Assembly (NCBI RefSeq): GCF_032999765.1 | Contig: NZ_CP136051.1 | Span: 4,130,417 to 4,194,416, forward strand | DNA from: Imperialibacter roseus | Lineage (GTDB): Bacteria > Bacteroidota > Bacteroidia > Cytophagales > Cyclobacteriaceae | Direction: 5' to 3' | DNA length: 64,000 nt | In this document: positions 1-9,365 of the stretch, in pieces | Layout: every line of letters starts with the position of its first letter | Position numbering within the stretch: the first letter of the stretch is position 1 | Made by a program: the position numbers and the translations under genes | Notes under the pieces: generated by a model | What the model saw: only the letters and a program-made list of their open reading frames with translations | Told to the model about the DNA's origin: nothing | Databases searched by the model: none

Positions 1-636
1 GAACTTTTCTACGACAAAATCAAAGGTGCTGACCTGGTGGCTAATCCGGGCTGCTACCCCACAAGCGCTATTTTGCCCCTGGCGCCGTTGCTTGCAAATG
101 GTATCATTGAAAGCAAAGGCATCATCATCGATGCGAAGTCGGGCATCACTGGCGCCGGCATTAAAGCCAGCACCACCACTCACTTTTCGAATGTGAACGA
201 CAATTTCAAGGCTTATGGTTTAAAGAACCATCGCCACACCATTGAGATCCAAGGCGTGTTGGATGGCATAACAGCCGGGGTGACACTTCAATTCACCCCT
301 CACCTGCTGCCGGTAGATCGTGGCATCCTTTCAACGACTTACGCCAGGCCTAAGGGCGCTACAAGCAGTGCTGAATTGAAAGCACTTTATCAGGACTTTT
401 ACAAAGACAAGCCCTTTGTAAGAATCTGCGGCACGCCACCTGCCATCAAAGACGTGCGGGGCAGCAACTATTGCAATATATACGCCGACTTCGACGAGCG
501 AACAGGCAATATCATCCTCATCAGCACCATCGACAACCTGGTGAAGGGTGCCGCCGGGCAAGCTGTTCAAAACATGAACATCATGCTCGGCTTCGAAGAA
601 TCTTTAGGTTTAAATCAAATACCCGTCAACCCATGA
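1..636 (+). CDS. argC: N-acetyl-gamma-glutamyl-phosphate reductase, 3' part
   Basis: The gene enters from the left edge in frame 1 and its start is outside the window; 211 codons are visible. The product reduces N-acetylglutamyl phosphate to the semialdehyde with NADPH in arginine synthesis. The active-site stretch ANPGCYPT contains the catalytic Cys (about codon 18 of the visible part). KNHRHTIEI supplies the conserved His, and the HLLPVDRGIL and NLVKGAAGQAVQNMN segments are family hallmarks. The stop overlaps the argJ start (ATGA at 633-636), so the two are translationally coupled. The family call is firm; only the N-terminal NADPH-binding part is missing. Confidence 0.95.
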   Translation, partial: ELFYDKIKGADLVANPGCYPTSAILPLAPLLANGIIESKGIIIDAKSGITGAGIKASTTTHFSNVNDNFKAYGLKNHRHTIEIQGVLDGITAGVTLQFTPHLLPVDRGILSTTYARPKGATSSAELKALYQDFYKDKPFVRICGTPPAIKDVRGSNYCNIYADFDERTGNIILISTIDNLVKGAAGQAVQNMNIMLGFEESLGLNQIPVNP

Positions 637-1844
637 TCAAGAACATTACCAATGTAAGAGGCATCAAATGCTGGGGCGCTCATTCGGGTGTCAAATCACT
701 GCGGCGTGACCTGGCTTTGATATATTCTGAAGTACCCGCCAATGGTGCGGCTGTTTTCACCCAAAACAAGGTGGTGGCTGAGCCCATCAAGGTATCAAGA
801 GAAAACATCAAAGGCGGTATCGTTCAGGCTATCGTTATCAACGCTGGCAACGCCAACGCCTGCACAGGCCAACAAGGAGCAGACGGCGCTCAGGCCATGC
901 TGAAAACCGCCGCCGAAGCGCTTGGCATCGATCAAAAATCTATCATTATTGCTTCCACTGGCATTATTGGGGAGCCGTTTCCCACTGAAGATGTGGTAAA
1001 AGGCATCATCGAATCAGCTCCAAAGCTGAGCAGTAAATCAAACGCTGGGTCGTTTGCCGCCAACGCCATTCTTACGACCGACACTTTTCCAAAAGAGGGC
1101 TTTCTGGAGTTTGAGCTCGATGGCCATGAAATCAACATGGGCGGTATCGCCAAAGGATCGGGCATGATCCACCCCAACATGGCCACCATGCTGGCATTTA
1201 TTGCCACCGACGTAGCAATAGAGTCGAAGCTTTTGCAGAAAACCCTGAAGGAGGTAGTTGACCGGACTTTCAATATGATCACGGTAGATGGCGACACCTC
1301 AACTAACGACATGGTGGTGGTGATGGCCAACGGCAAGGCTGAAAATGACATACTGAAGTCGGAAAAAGACAAGGGCTATGACGTGTTCAAAGCAAAGCTA
1401 GAGGAGATGATGAAGCACCTTTGTATGCTGATCGTTTCGGACGGGGAAGGGTCTTCGAAGTTTCTCGAATATACCGTTAAGAATGCAACAGATGAGGTAA
1501 CGGCCAGAAAAATATGCCGGGCCGTGTCGAGCTCCACCCTGGTAAAGACTGCCATGTTTGGCCGTGACCCCAACTGGGGACGCATTGTTTGCGCAGCAGG
1601 CAATGCCGACGTACCATTCAACTTCGAAAAAGCCGACCTATACCTTGGCGATGACAAAGAGATGATACAGGTGCTGGAAAAAGGCAAGCCGCTCGACTAC
1701 GACCGCAACTATATGAAACGAGTGCTTCGGGAGTCACATATCTATATCAACCTCGATTTGAACGAAGGAAAGGCAGAAGCCACCGGCTGGGGTACTGATT
1801 TGACAACGGATTACGTGCTGTTTAACTCGGTGTATACGACTTAG
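633..1844 (+). CDS. argJ: Bifunctional ornithine acetyltransferase / N-acetylglutamate synthase
   Basis: 403 residues. ArgJ moves the acetyl group from N-acetylornithine to glutamate, recycling acetyl in arginine synthesis. The self-cleavage site is visible in KGSGMIHPNMATML: cleavage is expected between Ala184 and Thr185, with Thr185 becoming the nucleophile of the beta chain. IVINAGNANACTG (about 68-79) and GRDPNWGRIV near the C-terminus are further family signatures. The start at 633 is chosen because it overlaps the argC stop and begins directly with the family N-terminus. The frame stays open upstream to 471, but that part is argC read in another frame. Whether it is mono- or bifunctional cannot be told from sequence. 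Confidence 0.96.
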   Translation: MIKNITNVRGIKCWGAHSGVKSLRRDLALIYSEVPANGAAVFTQNKVVAEPIKVSRENIKGGIVQAIVINAGNANACTGQQGADGAQAMLKTAAEALGIDQKSIIIASTGIIGEPFPTEDVVKGIIESAPKLSSKSNAGSFAANAILTTDTFPKEGFLEFELDGHEINMGGIAKGSGMIHPNMATMLAFIATDVAIESKLLQKTLKEVVDRTFNMITVDGDTSTNDMVVVMANGKAENDILKSEKDKGYDVFKAKLEEMMKHLCMLIVSDGEGSSKFLEYTVKNATDEVTARKICRAVSSSTLVKTAMFGRDPNWGRIVCAAGNADVPFNFEKADLYLGDDKEMIQVLEKGKPLDYDRNYMKRVLRESHIYINLDLNEGKAEATGWGTDLTTDYVLFNSVYTT

Positions 1845-2021
1845 GTAAGACCGGAGACCGAAGCAGGCGTCGGGGCGGCAAGCAGGCAGGTTGCGCTGGG
1901 GCCGTCAGACGTCATCCTCGACGCCTCATCAGCATTCTTCCGATACCGTTGAAAAGAAATCAGTCGATGATTTCGTCAGGGTTTATTTATCTTAATTGCT
2001 CATTCCAAAAAAGATACCTAC

Positions 2022-2672
2022 ATGTACAAAAGACTTTCATTCCTCACTGCCCTTTTCTTTGGTTGCGTCACACTGCTTGCTCAAAACCCGCAACGTTTTC
2101 AGGGAGAAATTGACAAATACGCACAGGAAGCCGCCTCAGTAAGTAACAAAAAGCTTGCATTGTTTACTGGCAGCTCATCCATCAGAATTTGGGATGATAT
2201 GGCGGAGAGATTCCCAAAAAAGAACGTACTCAACCGGGGCTTTGGTGGTTCGTCCATGTCGGATCTGCTGTACTACACAGATGAGCTAATCTTCAAATAT
2301 TCCCCGTCAAAAATCTTTATTTATGAGGGTGACAACGACATAGCCTCAGGAAAGACAGCCGAACAAATCCTGACAGACGCAAAAACCATACTTGCGCAGA
2401 TAAGAGAAAAACTACCCAAAAATGTAAAGGTATACTTCATCTCCGCTAAGCCAAGTGTTGCCCGCTGGAGCCTGAAAGACAAGTACGTTGACTTCAATAC
2501 CCAGCTGGAAGCCTGGACAAAAACTGAGGCTAATGTCGGCTACGTTGATGTGTGGACACCTATGCTACAGCCAAACGGCGAGGTAATGGATGACATTTTC
2601 AGAGAAGACAACCTTCACATGACGTCGAAAGGCTACGATATCTGGGAGAAGGTCTTCAAAAAATATTTATAG
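2022..2672 (+). CDS. Secreted SGNH/GDSL-family hydrolase
   Basis: 216 residues with a signal peptide (about 1-20, ending LLAQN). SGNH hydrolases cleave esters or remove acetyl groups from carbohydrates. The four blocks are present: GSSSI at 50-54 with Ser52 as probable nucleophile, GFGGS with Gly75, GDND with Asn105, and DNLH with Asp196 and His199. In block I the usual Asp of GDS is a Ser, which is common in the acetylhydrolase-like branch of this family. The gene stands alone between argJ and a permease gene, with a hairpin downstream. The substrate cannot be deduced. Confidence 0.85.
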   Translation: MYKRLSFLTALFFGCVTLLAQNPQRFQGEIDKYAQEAASVSNKKLALFTGSSSIRIWDDMAERFPKKNVLNRGFGGSSMSDLLYYTDELIFKYSPSKIFIYEGDNDIASGKTAEQILTDAKTILAQIREKLPKNVKVYFISAKPSVARWSLKDKYVDFNTQLEAWTKTEANVGYVDVWTPMLQPNGEVMDDIFREDNLHMTSKGYDIWEKVFKKYL

Positions 2673-2703
2673 GCGCAACTATCTTCATCAAACCTAAGAA
2701 AAA

Positions 2704-2740
2704 GAGGAGTGTGGGAGCGCTATCGGTTTCCCAACTCCTC
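2704..2740 (+). terminator. Terminator-like hairpin after the SGNH gene
   Basis: Twelve base pairs with one bulged G: 2704-2716 pairs with 2729-2740 around a 12-nt loop, 31 bp after the stop codon. No proper T-run follows, only T-rich sequence, so intrinsic termination is uncertain. The rest of 2673-2932 shows nothing recognisable. Confidence 0.4.
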
Positions 2741-2932
2741 ACTGCTATTTCTCAATTTTCATCAGACTAAGGCGCAGAGTGGTTGACTGCCTTCACCCAG
2801 CCTTCTAAAGCCTACTGCTTACCAACTACTGTTTACCTTTCACTCTTCACTTCCTCTCTGTCCATTTTTTACTATCTCATTTCTAAATAATTGAGGATTA
2901 TGCATCTTTAAAAAAGGTTCAAAAACTCAACC

Positions 2933-5365
2933 ATGTTTAAAAGTGCTCTCCTTATCGGAATAAGAAACTTGCTGAAAAACAAGTTGCATTCCGCCATCAA
3001 CCTATCAGGCTTTGCGATAGGCATTACCTGTTCATTACTCATCCTTGCCTTCGTGTGGGATGAGCTGCATTACGACCGCTTCCATCCCAATGACGACAGA
3101 CTCTACCGCCTGGCCCTGCACCGCAGCTTTCCGGGCCGTGATGTGTCATTCGCTACAACGCCTTTCCCGGCTGGGCCTACCCTGCTGCAAGACATCCCCG
3201 AGATAGAAAGCTATTGCCGTCTGTTCACACCCTTCTCCAGTCCGCCGAGAGTACGAATTGGCGATATTGAGTTTTACGAAACTAACCGGCTGGCCGCAGA
3301 TTCAACTTTCTTCAGGCTGTTTGGAGTTCAACTGAAGGAAGGAGATCCCCGCAACGCCCTGAAAGATCCCAATAGCGTGGTGCTGACAGAGAGCACCAGC
3401 AAAAAGTACTTTGGAGATCAGGAGGCTCTTGGTAAAATGATCAAGGTGGGTGACTCCACCCTTTACCGGGTAACCGGTGTAGCCGGGGATGTACCGAACA
3501 GAACTCACCTTGAGTTTGATTTGCTCTTCTCACTACGCTCCTTCCCCGGTGCCCACGATGGCACCTTTTGGGGGTCTTACCAATGCCTCAACTACTTCCT
3601 GCTGAAGCCCGGCGTAACCCCGGAGCAGGTGAAGGCAAAAATCCCATCGGTTGTTAAGCAGTATATGGGACCGCAGGTCGAGTCCCTCCTCAATATCACT
3701 TTCGACGAGTATGAAGCAGCAGGCAACCGGCACAACTATGTTTTTCAACCTATTCAAAGCATCCATCTCGAAAGCAACTTCCAAAACGAATTAAAGCCGA
3801 ATGGAGATAAAAATTACGTCTACCTTTTTATGGTCGTTTCAGTGCTCATCCTTTGTACGGCTTGCTTCAACTTTGTGAACCTGTCAACTGCCAACTCTGT
3901 CAAACGGGGCAAAGAAGTGGCTGTAAGAAAAGTGGTGGGTTCGAGCAAACTTCAGCTTATCATCCAGTTTATTACTGAGTCCATTGTCATCACACTGATA
4001 GCTGTCCTCATTTCTTGTCTGCTGTTTATCTGGCTACTTCCGTATTTCAATCAGCTGGCAGAAAAGCACATTGCTTTGTCAGACTTTAGCCTGCTAAATG
4101 TCGCCGGACTCCTTTTGGTCTTCACAGCTCTTTTAGGCACCCTTTCGGGGCTTTATCCTGCTTTCTTCATTTCGTCTTTTCCCACGCTCAAAATTTTCAA
4201 GGGAGAACTGAAGCTAAGCCACAAAAAATGGGGGTTCAGGAACATCCTGGTGGTGGCGCAGTTCATGGTCTCTATTTTTTTGATGGCAGCCACGCTGTTC
4301 ATTTACCGTCAAATGAACTTCATGATGGATAAAAAACTGGGCTTCGACAAAGATCAGGTGCTCGTCATCGAACGAAGCAACCAGCTGGGTGGCAGCCTCA
4401 GGGCCTTTATGGACGAATTACAGCAAGTCAACGGCGTGGAAAAAGCGTCGGCCTCTTTTCATGTACCCGGCCGACAAATGAGCGGTGGCAGCTTTCATGC
4501 CCAGGGAGTTTCCGCCACAGAGCGATATCTTTTTACTGCTATCTACGCCGACTACGATTTTGCTGACACGTACGGGATCAAAGTAAACGAAGGCCGCTTC
4601 TTTTCGAAGGATATGGCCTCCGACACGGCGGCCGTTCTTGTGAACCAGGCCACAGTAGACATGGTGGGGTGGGACAATCCGCTGGAGCAAAAAATTCTGC
4701 CCACTGCTGGCACTCTCCAGCGCATCATTGGCGTGGTAGACGACTTTCATTTTGCCTCGCTGCACGAGAAGGTCGGGCCGCTGGTCGTCTTTGGCATTTC
4801 TCCCCAGCAGTTGGCTACACTCAGTCCTAATCTGGTATCCGTTCGAATCGGTTCGGGCGCACCTACAAAAGCCACGGTGCAAAGCATAGAGGCCACCTGG
4901 AGCAAATGGATGCAGGGCAGCCCCATTCAATACAGCTTCCTCGATCAGGAATTCAATGCGCTATACCAGAATGAAGAACGTATCAGCAGGGTGTTTTCTA
5001 CTTTTTCCATACTGGCCGTTTGCATCGCCCTTATTGGCGTAGTCGGACTTTCCACCTACATCGCCAATCAGAGAACAAGAGAAATTGGTATCCGCAAAGT
5101 GCTGGGGTCGTCAGCGTCGGGCATCCTCGTGCTGCTCTCAAAAGACTTTGTTCAATTGCTGATTGCCGCAAACTTACTGGCACTTCCGCTGGCGTGGCTG
5201 GCTCTGAGTAAATGGCTGGAGCAGTATCCTTACCAAACTTCGCTGACCATCTGGCTCTTCCCTGTTATTGGTATCGTCTTCTCTTTTTTCATTGTGCTCA
5301 CCACTTGTCTGGTTACCTACAAAAAGGCGCAAATGAACCCGTCGAAAGCGATTAGGTATGAGTAG
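2933..5365 (+). CDS. ABC transporter permease, double FtsX/MacB-like
   Basis: 810 residues. The architecture is two tandem halves, each a periplasmic MacB-core-like domain plus an FtsX transmembrane domain. It has an N-terminal membrane segment (about 20-42), three segments around 290-410, one near 430-450, and three in the last 120 residues. The repeated cytoplasmic motif RxE[IV]x[IV]RKVxG appears twice, as GKEVAVRKVVG (about 325) and TREIGIRKVLG (about 713), marking the duplication. Such proteins act in mechanotransmission or export of peptides, lipoproteins or drugs with a separate ATPase. No ATPase gene is next to it. The substrate is unknown. It is one of four such genes in this window. 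Confidence 0.9.
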   Translation: MFKSALLIGIRNLLKNKLHSAINLSGFAIGITCSLLILAFVWDELHYDRFHPNDDRLYRLALHRSFPGRDVSFATTPFPAGPTLLQDIPEIESYCRLFTPFSSPPRVRIGDIEFYETNRLAADSTFFRLFGVQLKEGDPRNALKDPNSVVLTESTSKKYFGDQEALGKMIKVGDSTLYRVTGVAGDVPNRTHLEFDLLFSLRSFPGAHDGTFWGSYQCLNYFLLKPGVTPEQVKAKIPSVVKQYMGPQVESLLNITFDEYEAAGNRHNYVFQPIQSIHLESNFQNELKPNGDKNYVYLFMVVSVLILCTACFNFVNLSTANSVKRGKEVAVRKVVGSSKLQLIIQFITESIVITLIAVLISCLLFIWLLPYFNQLAEKHIALSDFSLLNVAGLLLVFTALLGTLSGLYPAFFISSFPTLKIFKGELKLSHKKWGFRNILVVAQFMVSIFLMAATLFIYRQMNFMMDKKLGFDKDQVLVIERSNQLGGSLRAFMDELQQVNGVEKASASFHVPGRQMSGGSFHAQGVSATERYLFTAIYADYDFADTYGIKVNEGRFFSKDMASDTAAVLVNQATVDMVGWDNPLEQKILPTAGTLQRIIGVVDDFHFASLHEKVGPLVVFGISPQQLATLSPNLVSVRIGSGAPTKATVQSIEATWSKWMQGSPIQYSFLDQEFNALYQNEERISRVFSTFSILAVCIALIGVVGLSTYIANQRTREIGIRKVLGSSASGILVLLSKDFVQLLIAANLLALPLAWLALSKWLEQYPYQTSLTIWLFPVIGIVFSFFIVLTTCLVTYKKAQMNPSKAIRYE

Positions 5366-5383
5366 GAAGAAAAAACTGGGAGC

Positions 5384-5419
5384 AAAAAAGCCCTTGCTGT
5401 TTTGTCAATCAGCAAGGGC
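5384..5419 (-). terminator. Rho-independent terminator
   Basis: A perfect 10-bp stem (5390-5399 with 5410-5419) is followed, on the minus strand, by six T (5384-5389). It lies 25 bp past the stop of the Tat-signal TIM-barrel gene and serves that gene. On the plus strand there is no T-run, so the permease gene ending at 5365 would rely on it only weakly. Confidence 0.85.
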
Positions 5420-5443
5420 CAACGATTCGTTTAGCTAATTCAA

Positions 5444-6499
5444 CTAAGCCAGCGCCTTTCTGCAATATTCGACGCATTTCTGCACTTCTTTTACCGGATC
5501 TGAACCTTCAGGGATCTCGTATTCAAGCTCTATTGTGCCGGGAAACTTATACTTCTGCTCGCTCATGAGCTGAAGCACTTCTGTCAGCGGTGTATCGCCG
5601 GTTCCCCACACCAGGTTCTTTTTCCCATGCTCAGGGTTCTGGCGATCCTTCATGTGCATGCTTAAAATGCGATCGGCCTTTGCTCTCACCATGCCCAGTG
5701 GATCGGCATTTCCTGCAGCTACAAAGTGGCCTAAGTCAAGATTCAATCCATTGTACTTCGACTGCTTCAAAGCCGTATCCCACAAGGTAGGGGTTTGTTG
5801 TTCGTGTCCGTGGTAGCCGATAGACACCTTGTGCTTGGCCGCCAGGGTCCCCAATCTGCGTGTCTGCGCATCGTCGCTTGGGTGCTCCAGGGTAACGTGG
5901 CTGGCACCAAGCGCTTTTGCTGCCTTCAGCCCGTATATCACTTCTGCATCGGTATTGTCTTTGCCAAAGGCATTGGGTTTGAAAGCGTAAATCTGCACAC
6001 CGGCGTCGTTGTACATTTTCTTCACCTGTGCAAACTTGTCCATGGAAGCCGTTGCCCTCCAGGCGGCCACTTCCTTGTTGTAGGCAGCCGACTGCGCCTG
6101 CATATCAGCCATCTGTTTCTTCTCGTCGTCAGTCAGCTCTTCCCCTCTTCTTTGCTTACCATACAGGCCAAACATTGCCCTGCGGTCAATAGTGCTCTCA
6201 GGCTTGCCTGCAAAACTTTCAGCCGGATCGCCCATCAGCTCCACGGCGCTGATACCGCAATCCACGATGTACTTTAGCGTAGCCTCAGCGCTCTGATCGG
6301 GCAGGCTGCGAAACGAGTAGGTAATGACACCCAACTGTACTCCGTTGATCATGGAGTCAGGCTTGCCATAGCTTTTGATGATGTTGGGAAAACCGCTTGC
6401 TCTTAAAAGAGACGGGGCTACTAAAATACCGGCCGCTGCTGTAGCCGACTTGCCTATAAAATTCCGGCGTGAAGCCAGGTGTTGTTCGTTATTTTTCAT
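5444..6499 (-). CDS. Tat-exported sugar phosphate isomerase/epimerase-like TIM-barrel protein
   Basis: 351 residues. The N-terminus carries a twin-arginine signal (SRRNFIG, Arg11-Arg12) followed by an Ala-rich hydrophobic stretch, so the protein is probably exported folded. The rest is an xylose-isomerase-like TIM barrel: QLGVITYSF for the first strand, AVELMGDPAESF, VTLEHPSDD, IGYHGHEQQ (conserved His and Glu for metal), GLNLDLGHF, SMHMKDRQ and GTIELEY at the end. Family members isomerise or epimerise sugars or inositol derivatives. The exact substrate cannot be read. It is monocistronic with its own terminator. Confidence 0.85.
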   Translation of the reverse strand: MKNNEQHLASRRNFIGKSATAAAGILVAPSLLRASGFPNIIKSYGKPDSMINGVQLGVITYSFRSLPDQSAEATLKYIVDCGISAVELMGDPAESFAGKPESTIDRRAMFGLYGKQRRGEELTDDEKKQMADMQAQSAAYNKEVAAWRATASMDKFAQVKKMYNDAGVQIYAFKPNAFGKDNTDAEVIYGLKAAKALGASHVTLEHPSDDAQTRRLGTLAAKHKVSIGYHGHEQQTPTLWDTALKQSKYNGLNLDLGHFVAAGNADPLGMVRAKADRILSMHMKDRQNPEHGKKNLVWGTGDTPLTEVLQLMSEQKYKFPGTIELEYEIPEGSDPVKEVQKCVEYCRKALA

Positions 6500-6774
6500 T
6501 GAAGTAGGTAGTTAAAATGACACGACGTATAAGACAAACAGAATTAATTCTCCCGGGTTTGCGCCAACTTGCCATCAGCCAAACATTCCAGAAGAACTAA
6601 GATACATGAATTTAGCTGTGCAAACGGCAATCAGCAAGCTTTTGGAGGTATAATAGACAATACGTCGTTTTTACACGATGGTCGGCAAGATTTACATGAT
6701 TGATTGAATACCGGCAGTGCTTCACAGCACATTCCTGGAGAAAACACTTAACCATTCTGATGAACCGAATCCTC

Positions 6775-7233
6775 TTAGTCCCGAAGGGAGGCCACACCTG
6801 TCAGGCTGATTTTTCGAGAATATTCAACATTGTTCACTGTAAGGACATAATTCTTTGACTTGCCTACTCTTTCAATACTAACTGGCTTCAGTCCTATCTC
6901 TGGCTGATATATATAAAGCTGATTTCCAACTACATGCCATCTTGTATTCTGAAGTTTTGTAGCATAGTCATTTGCCCAGTCGTCGTTCACTGTGACCGTT
7001 TGCCCCTGCTGCACCCACAAATATTTGGGCTCATTTTTGCTTTGTATGGCATTAAAAGTGCCCTGAGCGCTCCTATTGTACCAATAACCGACAATGTTGT
7101 TTGTTGAAATGTACTCTTCGGCGCCCTCAGTAGACACCATAACATACTCCCCATCTTCAGCTATGCTCTCTTGAGCAAGTAGAGAAGTAGAAATCAGAAA
7201 GAGTGCGGAGAAAACAAGAAAGAAACACTTCAT
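6775..7233 (-). CDS. Small secreted protein of unknown function
   Basis: 152 residues with a clear signal peptide (about 1-20, ending SLLAQE). The mature part is about 130 residues, rich in Tyr, Trp and Asn, with alternating hydrophobic and polar residues suggesting a small beta-rich domain. It has no Cys and no membrane segment after the signal. I do not recognise a family. It lies between the Tat-signal TIM-barrel gene and a BNR lipoprotein, all on the minus strand, with about 275 bp of non-coding DNA on one side and about 100 bp on the other. Confidence 0.7.
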   Translation of the reverse strand: MKCFFLVFSALFLISTSLLAQESIAEDGEYVMVSTEGAEEYISTNNIVGYWYNRSAQGTFNAIQSKNEPKYLWVQQGQTVTVNDDWANDYATKLQNTRWHVVGNQLYIYQPEIGLKPVSIERVGKSKNYVLTVNNVEYSRKISLTGVASLRD

Positions 7234-7334
7234 GGTAGTTTATTTTAGGTGGAAAATATCAGAAAGTTATCTAAAAAGCAAAAAACAAGCCAACGTTGAA
7301 TCTTTCTCATTTCAAAGCCACAAGCTCTTGCTCT

Positions 7335-9191
7335 CTAATACGTCTTCACCGATTTGAAAGCCTCCTGCGTCGTACAGAAGTAAAGCTGTTTGTTTTTCAG
7401 TTGATGAACCCTGCTGATTGTATACAATTGACCTGACTGCCCGACTTCAGATGGGAGCTCCAGCCACTCTTTACCGTTCCATTTGTAGATAAACCTTTCG
7501 CCAGAAAGGCCATCTACATAACCCAGCGATTTGACACTGAACAAAGTACCATCGTGGCCAACAAAGTCCGGAATCTTCCCCTCTATTTCTTTCCATGTTT
7601 GTCCTCCATCGTCGCTTCTGATGCCCTGATTGAACTGCTGATAGTTTCCGTTTACATCTACCCTCACACCGAACAGAATACCTTCCTTGTCGATGCACGT
7701 CACATATTGTGAGCCTCCTTCAAAAAGTACAGAAGAAGCGGACCAACTGATTCCATCCGAAGACTTGCTCACATATGCGCTGAACTTCGGCACGCTGAAG
7801 CCCGTTCCGCCCAGGTAGTAGTCGTAACTATAACCGGCAATGGCGACAAGGCTTCCGTCACTAAGTTGCTGCACAGAATGGCCACTATAACTCGGGAAGC
7901 CAATAGAAGCTTCCTTCCAGGTGACGCCACCGTCGCTGCTTCGGTACACATTGTTACCGAATGCGTAAAGGTTTCCATCAGCATCTTCATAAAGTGTGGA
8001 AAGCGTAGTTGATTGCTTGAGGTCGATGGGAAGAAGGCGCTCGTCGCTCAGCATTTCATACAGGGCCCCATTGAGGATCATGAATGTCTTGCCGTTCGAC
8101 GTTTCAATGGCGTCAGATAAAGTGGCCTCCTGACCAACAAGCGCTTCGCCAATCACTATCTTCTCATCGGTATCCAGGTTATGTTCAACCAGACCATAAG
8201 CGATCTTCCCTTCCGCCAGCCCTGCATAATAGACGGTTTCATCGGCGATAGCAGCAGAAAAAAAGCCCCCAGTCACATTGTTGTGGTAGCCCGGCGTCGC
8301 AAAAACTTCCCAGGCCCCGTCCGCATACTCGTAAATTCCATTGGGTGCAACCTGCAGCACAAATACTCTTCCCGAGGGCGACACCAAAACCTGCTGAGGA
8401 TTCTGGTAGTTGGTCATCGCTCCCACAAACGGCATAGTTGTCAAAACGCCGCTGGCAGTTACCCTGGTTACGCCGGCTGAGCTGGCAAAGTAAAAATTAC
8501 CGTCGGCTGCTGCAAGCTGCTTTTTGTTTGGCAGCCCTTTGGCTATGCCCGCCAACACCGTCCACTCCCCACTCGCCGGGTTGTGCTTGTGGAGGTCGCC
8601 GGTCTGGGAGTTGATAAAAAAAATCCCGCCACCAGGCGCTACACCCATAGCGGAGCTATTGGTTGGTATTGATATGTCAGCAAATGCCGTTTCTCCCTTT
8701 TTCCTTAAACTGAGCTTGTTTTGGCTGCTTATACTGCAATTGCAGTTGACAAAATAATACAGATTGCCGGAATCGTCGAGAAATGCACTGTCGAGCCAAC
8801 CCGCATTAGGATGTTGCACAGGTGCCACCGAGGCACCATCATAGAGGTAGTAAGCGTGCTCCACCTGCAAAAATACCAAACCTTCGTCGGTAACCTTTTT
8901 AGGTGAGCTCCTGGCAAAGCTGTTGTTGGCACTGGAAAACTCCTTCCATGTTTGCCCTGCGTCGTCGCTGTAGTAAAATCTGGGAGTTGTGCTCGTTAAA
9001 AGGTTTACCTTCACGGCGAAGTACTGCTTGTTTGGACTCACGGCAACATCCTGCACGGGAAACTGACCAAATTGCGGCACTGCGATGCTGAAAGCACCGG
9101 TGGAAGAAGTAAGATCTCCTTCCGGGTCGTCATCTTTGCCGCAGCCTGCCAGTATCAATAGTGTGAGCAGCATCCAACTAAGGTTCTTCAT
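7335..9191 (-). CDS. BNR/Asp-box repeat lipoprotein
   Basis: 618 residues from the Met at 9191. That start gives a compact signal (MKNLSW, hydrophobic stretch, lipobox ILAGC, modified Cys at 17); an in-frame Met at 9209 would add six residues. The mature protein has several Asp-box motifs (SDDAGQTW, SSDGGVTW, SSDGISW, SDDGGQTW), the signature of sialidase-like or sortilin-like beta-propellers exposed at the surface. The catalytic Arg triad of true sialidases is not evident, so this is more likely a binding or structural propeller than an enzyme. It sits downstream of a permease gene but is separated from it by a terminator. Confidence 0.8.
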   Translation of the reverse strand: MKNLSWMLLTLLILAGCGKDDDPEGDLTSSTGAFSIAVPQFGQFPVQDVAVSPNKQYFAVKVNLLTSTTPRFYYSDDAGQTWKEFSSANNSFARSSPKKVTDEGLVFLQVEHAYYLYDGASVAPVQHPNAGWLDSAFLDDSGNLYYFVNCNCSISSQNKLSLRKKGETAFADISIPTNSSAMGVAPGGGIFFINSQTGDLHKHNPASGEWTVLAGIAKGLPNKKQLAAADGNFYFASSAGVTRVTASGVLTTMPFVGAMTNYQNPQQVLVSPSGRVFVLQVAPNGIYEYADGAWEVFATPGYHNNVTGGFFSAAIADETVYYAGLAEGKIAYGLVEHNLDTDEKIVIGEALVGQEATLSDAIETSNGKTFMILNGALYEMLSDERLLPIDLKQSTTLSTLYEDADGNLYAFGNNVYRSSDGGVTWKEASIGFPSYSGHSVQQLSDGSLVAIAGYSYDYYLGGTGFSVPKFSAYVSKSSDGISWSASSVLFEGGSQYVTCIDKEGILFGVRVDVNGNYQQFNQGIRSDDGGQTWKEIEGKIPDFVGHDGTLFSVKSLGYVDGLSGERFIYKWNGKEWLELPSEVGQSGQLYTISRVHQLKNKQLYFCTTQEAFKSVKTY

Positions 9192-9315
9192 ACCATTTTT
9201 TGATGCCAAAGTTAGCCTTGCTGACGCCTGTACGACATCCGTGCCGGACGGTATTTTAGAGGGGTGGGAAGGTGGTATTCCAGCACCAGGGAGCCAGCGT
9301 TAAACGTGTAAAAGC

Positions 9316-9339
9316 AAAAAAAGAGGGCTGCGCACCCTC
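9316..9339 (-). terminator. Rho-independent terminator
   Basis: A 5-bp GC-rich stem (9323-9327 with 9335-9339) is followed on the minus strand by seven T (9316-9322), 27 bp after the stop of the permease gene. It separates that gene from the downstream BNR lipoprotein. Confidence 0.7.
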
Positions 9340-9365
9340 CTTTCCATTTATTTCAAGTCCAATAA

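Noticed and set aside
471-632. Open frame upstream of argJ that would add 54 residues
   Set aside because: It is argC read in another frame; the ArgJ family N-terminus begins at the ATG at 633, which overlaps the argC stop.
6612-6797. Minus-strand ORF of 61 codons overlapping the small secreted protein gene
   Set aside because: No signal, domain or coding-like composition, and it overlaps the end of a better supported gene.
7471-8932. Several 60-100 codon ORFs on both strands inside the BNR lipoprotein gene
   Set aside because: Shadows of a long gene with a clear signal peptide and Asp-box repeats.
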